From contig CAJZBQ010000053.1 in assembly GCA_914767885.1 (NCBI GenBank), positions 930,001-994,000 on the forward strand: DNA of 64,000 nucleotides. The letters run 5' to 3'. Below are positions 53,491 to 64,000 of the stretch, piece after piece. Position 1 is the stretch's first letter. Each line of letters begins with the position of its first letter. A program made the position numbers and the translations under genes. The notes under the pieces were generated by a model. That model did no database searches. It worked only from the letters and a program-made list of their open reading frames with translations, and was not told the origin of the DNA. Source of the stretch: Blepharisma stoltei (lineage: Eukaryota; Ciliophora; Heterotrichea; Heterotrichida; Blepharismidae).

Positions 53491-54990
53491 AAAATATTAC
53501 CAATACATTATATCTTTTAGAGCCTTTCTTTTTCTTCCTGCTGCATGCCAATATCGTCTCTTGGGCAAATATCTGCTCTCCAGTGGGCATGCTCGGTACA
53601 AAGCCAACTTGTGCTTGATGCAGTACATCCTTCCAACAAACCTCCCTTAGGATTCTTTTCGTCAAAATCTTATCTAATATTTTGTAGGTAGAGTTTAGCA
53701 GGGTGATGGGCATAAAGTCTTGTGGATAGATCCAGGCTTCTTCTGTAAGAACACTACAAGTGCTGAGTTCATTTCCTTTGGTAGCCTTCTTTCTCTCCAT
53801 ACCTGCTGTACTAGCTTAAATAAAACCTTTTCAACCAGTTCTCCCCCGTTCTTGATAAGTTCAACCAGCAATTGCCAGGGCCCACAGTCTTCCTGCTCCC
53901 TAATTGCTTAATGGTCTCATTAACTTCTTCTCTTGTTGGGACCGTTAGGTGATTGGCTAGATCCGGTTGCTGCAATTCAGTATCTTGATACTGATACTTC
54001 CATCACTCCAAAATATTACTCTCCCCGCTGCTCATGACTTAACCGGTCCAACCCTCTTTGCTCTTTCGATTCTCCTTACCAGTTCCCACTCATCCTATGC
54101 TCCAAATATTGCTCACTCTATTTCCCTCTTCACGCATGCGCTCTGTCTGTCTTGCTTTAGCTCGCTTTTGAATTCTTTCATTGCATCCCTTGTTTCCTCA
54201 TTTCTCTAGGCATTTCGGTTTGTCAAATGTGTTTATGGCTCTAAAGGCCTTCCATTTGTGCCTTCTTGCTTTTCTTATTACCAGCAGTGAGCCTTTCCCT
54301 AGTCCGGATCCTTCCATTGCGCCGTTTCGCCCAAAGCTCCTTCAGCAGCTTTTAGTAGCCCTCTGACCATAGCACTATACAATGATTCTGAACTGTGATC
54401 CTCTGCCAATAAACATCCTATTTCCCTGCCAAGCACTTTCTGGTACACACTTAAGTACACCTTGCTTTGGAGTCTGTCTATATTGAGTCACTTCTACGTT
54501 GAGCCGTTTTTTTGATGAAGGGGGTAAGAATTTTAATCACAAGAGGCAAGTGATCGCTTTTGATTGGTTTTTAGAGGTAAGTGTTAAAATTCGTGATAAT
54601 TTCGGTAGAGTCTCAATCAACAGCACAATAATCTAGACAAAAGGCATTTCCAGTTGAGCGCATATGGGTGGGTTTATTAAATCCTAATAATTTTAGTTGC
54701 CCCATTCCTTGCAAAACCCAGTCATTCTTTTTCCGTTGCCATTGGTCGCTTCTGAGTATCAGCCCAAACATGAGCGTTAAAATCTCCCAGTATCAGTGTT
54801 TTCTTTCCAGTAACCCTGGACTTGATGGGACCATCAGTTTTATTGCTTCATGGTTCACAGCTATCTTTCCCCTTTTTTATAGTCGTCTCAAGCATCATCT
54901 TCAGCAAATGTCACTATTGCATCCCCAGAAGGCAGCCTTAAACTTTTCAAGACGTCTTAGCCTTCAGAGCTAAGATCTCTACTTTTTAAA
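53471..54990 (-). mobile_element. Degenerate LINE (endonuclease + reverse transcriptase)
   Basis: Minus-strand fragments, in order. AP-endonuclease pieces TLILGDFNAHVW (about 54770) and SDHLPLVIK (about 54550). RT pieces ELIKNGGELVEKVLFKLVQQ, PKEMNSALVVFLQKKPG (about 53800-53900) and, in another frame, DFMPITLLNSTYKILDKILT and HQAQVGFVPS (about 53600-53720). Several frameshifts and stops are present. The YADD-type RT core and the 3' part are missing, so the copy is dead. It is a plausible relative of the machinery that moved the SINE-like elements. Confidence 0.85.
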
Positions 54991-55276
54991 TTAAAATCCA
55001 TAAAAATATTTTATAATATATATATCATCTTTTTTAATAAGAAGCGATGATGAATTATCCGATAAGAGATATGAGACTGAGCAATATCACTTATTACGCT
55101 TTCTAATTTTTATATCTACAATTGGTGCACTAAAGGATGCTTGATAAGTATTAAGTTTGGTTTCTGTGAAAAGTGTTTGAATAATATTCTGCTTGAGCTT
55201 TCCAAAGGATCAGGATTTATTTCTATCAAAGTGATTTGATTTAAATAAAAATCGATTTAGTTATAATAATTTTAAA

Positions 55277-58200
55277 TTAATTCAAAGCAGATATGCTTCT
55301 TACTGACGAAAAAGGGTCATACTCTACTGAATTGCTTAAACCCTCTTTGAAAATTATTCCAATTTTTGTGTTATCAGAAAGTATCATCCTGCTCTCTATT
55401 TTTTTGCAGTCTCCTTGAACCTCTTTACAGCTTCGATTTAGCTCATTTTCATTATCAGGAACAATATTATTTTTTTCTCTTGGATAAAAAATTTTCCATA
55501 TTTTCATAATAATGCGGTCAATGATTGCAAATTGTAAGAAAAATTTAGCCAAAATGTAAGTAATAAATAAAGCGTTGACAAATATCAAGAGAACAAGTAA
55601 AATATATGTGACAACAATGCCTAGATCAGCAGTTAAAAAGCAAAGGCCGGTCAGTATCGTTATTAATGAGGCTAATCTGGAGAAAGTTTCTGCTTTATTG
55701 AAAAATACTTCACTGAAAGGTTCATTCCTGGAATGAAGATGGAGAAATAGTACAAAGAAAAGAGCTGCTGAAAGAGCTTGAATATTGGCTGAAATATTTG
55801 ATAAAAATGCGGAGCAGCCTATTAAAATCACTTTATAGAATAAAATCATGAATTCCCAATAATAGTGCTTTGGTTCATATCCATTACAAAGAAACCCATA
55901 TCGTTTTTTCATCCACATTTCTCCTAAATAATTTCTATTTTTTATCAAATTCATAAGGCAAAATAAAGGAATTGTAACAACTCATATAATTATCGTCGGT
56001 AAAGCCAGTAAAAGCGCATAAAAAGCGTGATCACGATCCCAGCACCTTATTCCCAAATCGACATTAAGCCAATATTCTCCAGGGTTAATTTCTTTGCAGC
56101 TAAAAACATTGAACATATTATCAATAATGCTTGGATGTATTAAAAACAGCAAAACTACAGCTGTAGATATAAAGTCATCTCACATTTCTTTTATAGGCTT
56201 CTTCTTGATCTTATAAACTAAAATTCAAAACATTAAGCAGCCCAAACCTGCCAAAAAAGGAGTCAGACTTGTGATTAAAATTTTTATATAATAAATGACG
56301 CTTTTAGAGATAAAAATATTGAAAAAAATATTTTAATAAAAAAAATATAAAAAAATTATTTTTTGTCCTGCTTTTAGAGTATGATGACTGCAAAAAGCAA
56401 TCAAACGAAAACATCTGCCCTCCAATATAGTCCAGAGATGTCTGGATGTAGAAGAATTGGACTACTTCAAATGGTCAATTTAAATTATATGTTGCCGTAA
56501 TAATTATAATCTGCAAGTAATTCCAAAATATTTTTATATAAATTGATGAGAAAGAGTTTGGCTTGTATCAAGAATTTCTAGTTGTTTTTAAAATAACTAT
56601 TGTGATAAAAATCAATAAGGTAGAAATTCCAATTCATCGAAAAATATTGCTGGTATAGTCAGGGCAAACTTGGCACTCATTTCTATATATTATTTATTTA
56701 CGCTGAGTTTGATAGGAAATAATTTTTAAATATTTGATTTTTAACTAAAATATCAGTTTAAAAATTTTAAATGCTTGAATTTAATTAATCAAATATTTCA
56801 TAATCGTGAGTAACCATATTCACACGAATGGCACATGTTATTTTCGTAGCCTTTATCACACTTCCCAGTTAATGATAAATTAGAAATATCAGGAGAGCCC
56901 AAGCAAGCTGGCTGATAAGGACATTTTCAAAATTTATCTGTAAAGTTATTATAGTTTTTCCCTTGAATTGCCTACCGTGATTTTCAAGCTTTTCTTTTTG
57001 GTAAATTCAAAAAAAAAGTCAATATCTCTTCAATACCCCGATTTTGGAACTATTGAGAAATTTCCATAACAAATTGCATTTTTTGGACAATCCGAACACT
57101 TAGATTTCTTTAAATCTATATTATAATATCCTTTTGGACAGATTTCACAGACTAGACCAACTGTGGCCTCTCCAATATCGCATAAACGCAAATTGACCTC
57201 AATAGAGAAGCTCTTTGACATTTGCAAAATTTCGCTTGTTGTGTTCATTTTCTGTGTATTTATTGCTGAAGAAACTATATCAATATCAACAGAAGAGCCT
57301 GGCTTCGCAGAAATGATATAATCATCGAAATAATAAATCCCATTTTTCGCATATACAATAGTAGTACCTGATATTACTGTGTCAGCTCTTATTGCTTGCA
57401 TCTGTGCTTGGCTTGCAGTATCTGTAGAAATTATTTGATAAAGATCGTCAACTAAAGCAAAAACTAATGAAGGATTATTTGTTTGGCCTGATGCGACATT
57501 GTCCAGCACTAAAATGCTTCTGTCTTTTGACATAGTTTTGCTTTGCAGGCTCCTGGTATCATTATTTAATCCAAAAGCGTAAAATATTTTTTTAAAAAAA
57601 TTGTATTTATTATTAAAATTAATTATAAAAAAGAGTTAGAAAAATCATCATTGTAGGAAAAGAAGCTATATCTGGCCCGTATATTGCAGAATTATTTTCA
57701 AAATGATTATTGTCAAAAAATGGCTTTGAGTTATCCCAGCTTATAGCTCCACCATTGTAGCTGGCTATATTATTAATAAAAGAGTTTGACGAAATATCAA
57801 AATAGCAGATAGAGTTTGAACTTTGGCAGCTTACTTTTATTGCTCCTCCAATCCCATCTTCAATATCGTGGCTCTTTGGAATTAATGTTTCAGCTTTGTT
57901 TTCATAGAAAACTGATGACAAAATATGCAGATTTATGTTATTTGTCCAAATTGCTCCACCATTACTAGCGGTATTTAATTGAAAATTAGAAGATGAAATA
58001 GTAATTTGAGATGATTCTGGGTGGTCTGCTTCATTTGTAATATAGATTGCTCCTCCATATACACCTAAATTGCTAATAAATCAAGAGTCCAAAATTGAAA
58101 TAATGTTGCATTGGGTGCAGTAAATAGATCCACCGTTTACTCCTTGCCCATTAATAAATTTTGAGTTTAATATATGAAGTTCCTCAATTTGGCTTGAATA

Positions 58201-61200
58201 TATAGCAGTATTTGTATGATCTTTAAATAGAGTATTTTCTATAGTAATAGAGCTCGAATATGAGTCTATAGATGAGCTAGAATTCATGAATTTTGATTCC
58301 TTAATAAAAAGACTGCTGCCTTCATAAAGGTAAATCGATCCGCCTGTATCACTGGAAAAAAGATCAGAAAATGCCGATGAATAAATTTCTATTTTACTAG
58401 ACGTCGCGTGTATTGCAATACCTGAGCTATTAGAAAATCCCTTAGAAAAGGCAGAGTTAGTAATGTTCACATAACTTGTGCTCATATAAATAAAGCATCC
58501 TTGATTTCCTTTTTGATTTGAAAAAGTTGTGTCAGCTATAATAACATCAGAATCATCAATATACAGGCTGGGATTTTTTCCAAGAGCAGTATTTCTGAGA
58601 ATTTTAGACGAAGATATAGTAATTTGAGATGATAAAATAAAAAATAATCCTTCATTATATGCATAATTTTCAGATATTTCTGTATTATTTATTGATGAGC
58701 TGGCTAACGAACTAGCCATAAATATTGCTGATCCTTTGTTTTTGCACGAATTCTTACTAATAATAGAGTCAGAAATATAAAACTGAGCATCTGAATCAGC
58801 ATATATAACACCTCCTGAAGAGCCAGCATAATTTGTGCTAAAAAGGCATGAAAAACATATAAATTGGGACTTTAGGCTAATAGAAGCAGCTCCACCATTA
58901 ATATTGCTGCTGCAGTTTACATAAGTTGTATTTTCTGAAAAAAATTTTGCTGAATTCTTAAGATTCAATGCCCCACCTGAGTTAGGAGAAATATTATGCT
59001 GAATTTTTGAATTTTTTATGAATACATAGTCATAGTCAAGGAAAAAAATTGAGCCAACATTGAATTCAAATAAAGAATCATAAGATTCTAAAGTAGAGTT
59101 TATATTGGTATTATCCATAGAAATTGTTGTATTTCCTGAATTAAGCCGAAAAATACAAGAATTTAAAAATATTTTTGAAGCATTTTCTTCGGTGTTTTCG
59201 CCTATTGCTATATTTAATCCAGAACTATAAATTCCTTTATTTTTAACAAAATTGCAATGCTCAAAAATCAATATCCCATATAGGTAAGAAACCGAAACAG
59301 TGCCTGAAAAGCTTGCTATATTCTCTTGAAAATAGCAGTCAATAATAGAAGAATTAGAAGTAAGCTCTACATTGCTGTCTATATAAATGCAAGAGCCATC
59401 TCAAGCTTGATTTTTAAAAAAATCTGTGCTATCTATTTGGAATATCAATAGTAAATCTAATGGAGTTGTTTTTTCAATATAAATTGCTCCCCCACTAAAA
59501 GAGCAGGAATTATTTTTAAAAGTTGTGTTTGAAATAAAAAATATAGATGTGTCTATTGTATCTTGCTGCATTGAAACAGTAACTGCACCACCATTTGATC
59601 CTGGTGAGCTATTAGAGTCGAAATCAGATGAAAAAATACTAAGATTTTGCCCTCCAAAATACAATGTACCAGCATTGCTAGAAAAAGTGCAATTATGCAA
59701 TAGCAAGCTCGAAAAGCTGCTTATAGCTCCTGGGCTTCCATATTGATAATTTACATTAAAATAGAACTCAGAGTTTATAATTTTATAAATCATATTTCCT
59801 TGAAACGCTAAAGCAATACCTCTACTACCGACACCTTTGTTTTGATTAAAATAGCTCGATTTTACTATACTATTGACTGTATTGGAAATATTAATGCAAG
59901 GAGAAGAATACTTGCAGTAATTATTTTCGATATTTATTCGCTCTATGTTTAAATTGATAGAGTCAGATACAATTGATAGAGACTCGCAATTAATATCAGT
60001 AGGATTAGTGATGTTGAGTTTAGGATAAGCTAAGGGATTTTGTATATAAAATTTCATTAATATCGAGTTTATGTTCATGGGTTCGGATAAAGATAAGCCA
60101 TTTGAGTTCATATTCAATTTCTCTCATTGAATATTAGCCATTCTTGAAATTTCAATTATTCCAGCTTTCCCTGAATAATTATTTGTGAAAAATGAATTTT
60201 GAAATTTCACTCATTTAGCTAAATATTTTCCTTCTTCAATGCTTCCGTCTAGCAAAATTGCATTAAATTTTCTATCGACTAGATACATTTCATTTAAATA
60301 ATTGCTCTCAATATGCATCAAAGAGCCGCTTTCAATTCCATTAAAGGTAAATGATGAATTCTCAATCAGAAAATTCTGATTATTATCCTCATATAAAGCA
60401 TAAATAACTCCACCAGTTCTACCATAATTTGACGTAAAATTTGAGTTAGAAATACGGACATGACTAATTTTCGAATAAATTATAACCCCATTATCATCAA
60501 TTTCAATAGGAAAATTATAAAACTCCTGCTGAATATATACTATCCCAAAATCGCATAGATTATACAAAAATGTGCAAGAGTCAATTCAAATAGCTTGAAA
60601 TAAATGTAAAAAAATCAATGAGGCAAGATTTAAATCAAGCACAGCCTGCTTAAAGACTGCATTATACTGAAATTTCACATTTCTAAAAACAATTGTATTA
60701 ATGCCAGTTCCATTAAAAAATCCTTTAACATTAATAGCATCATACAGTTCATAGCCATTATTAAGTCTGCTTACAACCCCATTTTCATAATGAAAATTCC
60801 CATACCCAGTCCCGTCCATCCGGATAACCCAGGATTCATATTCATTGCGAACCTTTATATTATCAAAAGTAACATTATATAAGGTCACATTTGAATCATT
60901 TTTTATGTTCAAAAGATACCGAAACTCAGTCCTGAAATTAATAAAGCTAACATTCTTTAGCAATAAATTGCTGTATCTAAGCTGTAAGAATATACTCTGG
61001 GCATCATTTTCGCATCAGCTAGCTAAAAAATCATTTATAGTTTCTCCTCTATCGCTATAGTAAGCATTTGACTTAATAACCACAAAAGGACAATAATCGC
61101 AATAGTTATCATTATTACACTCTGCAATCGTATTTTTTCAATCAAAAATCAGATTATTCATCTCGATACTTATAGCATTTTCAAAATAAAACCCAAAGCC

Positions 61201-62700
61201 TCAATGACTATTATCATTTCAATCATCTATTACTCTTTTTATCGTTATTTTTTCATTGTTCAATGTCGTAAATTTAACACTTTTTCCTGCAAATGCAATT
61301 GTTTCAAGTACATCTGTATTTGTAGAAATTAATGATATTTTATATGATGTTAAGTTATACCCGTCACAATCTAATAAATAAACAACTGAGTGCTTATAAT
61401 TGATATTATAAAGAGCATACGTAAGAGACTGAAAAGGGAAAAAATAGGTCCCATCTCCACTTTCTGGATTGGAGCTTGCATTTGGGCAAATAAAATATAT
61501 GTGAGGATTTTTAGAGGAAGAGGTATCATTTAAAGGCAGCTCAATGAGAGATCCATCTGGTAAAGTAGAAGGGCTCCAAGACAATTGTCCTCTGCCCCAG
61601 CAGTCTCCATCTATCAAAATGTACTTCTGATAAAAATCATTAGGACAAGTTAAGCATGAATTAGAATCTCCATAAGCGCGATAACAACTGTAAATTCAAC
61701 TCCCTAAATATCCGTTTCCATAGTTGCATTCGAGATAATTGCATTCTTCTTTTAAGCTGTAAAGGTCAAAATCTAGTGCTTTTTCCAATGTGCAGCTATA
61801 ATTAGAGGCTTTATATAGACTAGGGCTGCTTATAGATCGATTTATGGGTTGTCCAAAGATTAAGAAATGAAGAAATATTGCCAAGTTGCTGGATCAAGCA
61901 GCTTGTAGTCTGGAGCTAAAGGCACAAACAGGTTATAACAATCTTCAAGATGAGTAACATATGAAAAATTGTTCCGGATAATTTGTTGATAAGAAGAAAA
62001 AATTGCTGAATTCCCCTCGGTCAGCATGCACGTTTACAGGAAAAAAAAAATTCTATTTGGTTGTCTTCAAATATAATGTTTTAAAAATTTTAAAATTTTT
62101 CTATGCAAAATAAAATGCTTTGGTGAAAATACTTTCGAAGAGAAAAATATTTAAATTATCATGGAGAAAGAGTAAAGAAGTATTTTTGCATTGGTTATTT
62201 GGGAATTGAGCAAGATTATCATAGTTGCAATTTGCCACCATGCATTCTGGCTTACATTTTCCATAATCCTCTATAGAGCAACCATTAGCGCATTGGCAGT
62301 CTTTATAATCATATAAGCAATCTTCGTTATTGCATTCTGGTTCGCATAATCCATTTCCAAGCATTATCGGGAAACACCCTTCAGCACATGCTCCACAATC
62401 ATGATTATCTAGGTCACATTCTCAATTATTACAGGCTTCATCGCAATTCCCATTTCCTAGCATATTATTTAAACAACCAGGAGCGCAAGTGCAATCTCCT
62501 CAGTCAAAACCACAATTTTGAGTATTGCAAGAGTCATCACATATACCATTTCCAAGGTTTTCTGGATCACAGCCATCTGAATTAATGCACGTCTTATAAC
62601 AATCAGAGTTTTCTTTGATATTTTGTCCATCAAATATAAGCAAAGTGTCAAAGTTGCAGGATGGAGTCATGCATTCGGGATCACATTTGTGATTGCCTTT
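55277..62700 (-). CDS. Giant surface protein: Notch repeats, beta-helix region, Cys module, multi-TM end
   Basis: The 5' end is unresolved (near 62700; a 15-nt intron lies at 62701-62715). LNR/Notch repeats come first (CDDSCNTQNCGFDWGDC, CNNEDCLYDYKDC). A long parallel beta-helix region follows (61.3-57.6 k), with many short N/S-rich turns and GGAIY-type motifs (SNNGGAVTVS, SYNGGAISWD). Then comes a Cys module CEICPKGYYNIDLKKSKCSD and several membrane spans (LLLALPTIIIWVVTIPLF, ILFYKVILIGCSAFL, LFFVLFLHLH, IVVTYILLVLLIFV). The cytosolic tail ends SSVRSISALN. TGA=Trp throughout. IESs near 62.05, 57.6, 56.7-57.0 and 56.3 k, and one unexplained one-base frame change near 61.87 k. Confidence 0.8.
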
Positions 62701-62715
62701 CTAAATTAAAATTAC
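62701..62715 (-). other. Probable 15-nt intron
   Basis: Minus-strand GTAATTTTAATTTAG just before KGNHKCDPEC. The upstream exon was not found. Confidence 0.5.
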
Positions 62716-63339
62716 TCTTATATAGAATTTCCCCGCTTTTGGTTCCTTAGAGTGGGCGTTTCATTCTCAAAGTTAAGTTGGATTTGCAAATCTCTTTAAT
62801 TTTGCAAGATTATAAACTTTTGCTACTTTTAAACTAAGGAGAGATTTCACTTTCAAATCAGAGAGATGGATGACCTCTAGAAGAAGCTAAAATGAAAAAG
62901 GGGTTATATCTGGGCATTTTGTTAGACTGCATATAAGGTCTATGCCTTTAACAATTCATAGAGTTAAAAAGATCACTATGAAATTCATTTATTTATATCT
63001 ATGTTTGTACTTATTCTCTGAGAATTTAAGAATTAGCATTCTCATAGTAAATAATTCTACCAAAAAATAGTTATTAATTGTATTTTATTTTCATAACAAA
63101 GTTATAAATTTATCATAAAAGCTATTTTCTGTTGAGAAATATTAATTTTGCCTAATAAATCTGCTCTATAGCCCTTTAATCCTCCTTTATGTTAAAACGC
63201 ATTAATTAGCTGAGAAGATATTCGATATTCTTCAAGTGGACACAAATTAAAATTAATTAATTTGATCATAATAAAAAATTAATGTGTGTTGCACCTCTCA
63301 AGCTAATGACCAGTAAATTAGCTTTAAAACATAAAGATT
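62716..63339. other. Region upstream of the beta-helix gene, nothing firm
   Basis: It should hold the missing first codons of the giant gene. It is AT-rich beyond 62940, with no ORF or TIR recognised. Confidence 0.4.
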
Positions 63340-63740
63340 AATCTTGCCTAAGGTTTAAGATTTAGATTCTACTCGATTATAAGCGAGCTCCCCACTAGCA
63401 GGACTACCTTAACCCCAGGAAATACTGGGTGCATAGGCCGAACCAAAATTCATTCCTTGGCGAGACTCACCTAACCTAAAGATCAGCTCCCTAAGTTAGA
63501 GCCACTCTCTGTAGAGTGCCCCAATAGTCCAGACAGATGAAGATTATGAGATGGAAACCCACCTCATCCACCTAACAAGGAAAGGAAAACCTTCGGGGGA
63601 GAAACAAAGCTTTACCTGTTTGCAAGGCATCCCCAAGCCTTTAGGCCTACTTCATAGAGGGAAGAGGCCCTGTTTTCAGCTTCATCGAGTCCTACCTTCT
63701 CTATAGAGAGTGAACCTCTAATGCAATTTCCGTCAATGTC
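63340..63740 (-). mobile_element. GC-rich SINE-like element
   Basis: A GC-rich block in AT-rich surroundings. The left end has TTAATCTTGCC...TTTAAGATTTAGATT (possible hexamer tail). The right end ...GTCAATGTCACCATTTATT resembles the CGCCATTTT ends of S2-S5. It shares words with the insert at 23495. No target duplication was identified. Confidence 0.5.
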
Positions 63741-64000
63741 ACCATTTATTTCTAATCTTGTCCAAAGTATTTAATTATCTTATAATTGTTCAAATTTAAA
63801 TTTCCATTAAGCTTTTAAAATTTTCTTATGATTAAAATGAGCTCAAAAAGGGTTAAATTATCGAATATTGTTTGATTATGGAAAGATATAAATTATTTAT
63901 AAGATACAATGGTTTTAATAGATTAGCCAGCTAAATAAAGGCATTTTTTTAAAAAGAATAAAGTCAAAAAATATTTTGTTTAAATCTGTCTTTCCCAGCT
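63741..64000. other. AT-rich window end, nothing recognised
   Basis: No ORF, repeat or RNA gene is visible. Confidence 0.4.

Noticed and set aside
53720-54973. Several plus-strand ORFs (53720, 53967, 54181, 54668)
   Set aside because: They are the reverse of the LINE endonuclease and RT fragments, which read sensibly on minus.

Overview
The window reads as germline (micronuclear) DNA of a heterotrich ciliate, most like Blepharisma. Three signs visible in the sequence support this. (1) In-frame TGA sits where tryptophan is expected in conserved domains (DEAD-box helicase, methionine aminopeptidase, ALKBH8, a MAP kinase, kelch, LNR and SPRY proteins), while genes end in TAA or TAG. (2) Introns are minute, 15-17 nt, GT...AG (for example 2937-2951, 5691-5705, 11510-11524). 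(3) Many coding regions are broken by AT-rich inserts, mostly 50-160 bp, bounded by TA on both sides. Removing the stretch from one TA to the other restores the reading frame, as expected of internal eliminated sequences (IESs). Some inserts are larger and consist of MITEs, SINE-like elements or a C-rich TIR element.

Layout. 0-5 kb: a MITE, a TPR protein, a DDX20-like helicase, a small membrane protein and methionine aminopeptidase. 5-12.5 kb, all minus strand: a Tubby-domain protein broken by a MITE and a SINE; a full TRIM-type protein (RING, B-boxes, coiled coil, FN3, SPRY) broken by a MITE; a Cys-rich Zn-binding protein. 12.5-16 kb: a kelch protein with a Zn-binding N-terminus and two small minus-strand genes. 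17-19.7 kb: three tandem secreted collagen-like genes with a 214-bp palindrome between the first two. 19.9-33.1 kb: ALKBH8, then, 11 bp away and divergent, a 12-kb gene for a secreted or surface Cys-rich repeat protein with a multi-pass C-terminus, carrying at least nine inserts. 33-49 kb: a dense run of housekeeping and signalling genes (START, PAP-like phosphatase, mitochondrial bL21, bromodomain, U-box, membrane protein, RBR ligase, CapZ beta, two coiled-coil proteins, small Tim, MAP kinase, a conserved unknown). 49-55 kb: a degraded, repeat-rich zone with an FMO-like pseudogene, a duplicated gene family, an ORF with in-frame TAA/TAG, and a broken LINE. 55-62.7 kb: a 7.4-kb minus-strand gene for a Notch-repeat / beta-helix / multi-TM surface protein. 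62.7-64 kb: no gene seen, one GC-rich SINE-like element.

Genes are packed tightly (2-33 bp between several neighbours), so most non-coding mass is IES or mobile DNA. The most unusual signals are: reading frames in which repeated TAA/TAG fall at glutamine-like positions (45.65-46.6 and 52.7-53.1 k, with single cases elsewhere); several insert junctions with no TA (4374, 25216, the Tubby SINE); a SINE-like superfamily with 12-18-bp target duplications; and the collagen cluster. All joins given here come from reading frame and protein conservation only. A somatic (macronuclear) sequence would be needed to prove them.
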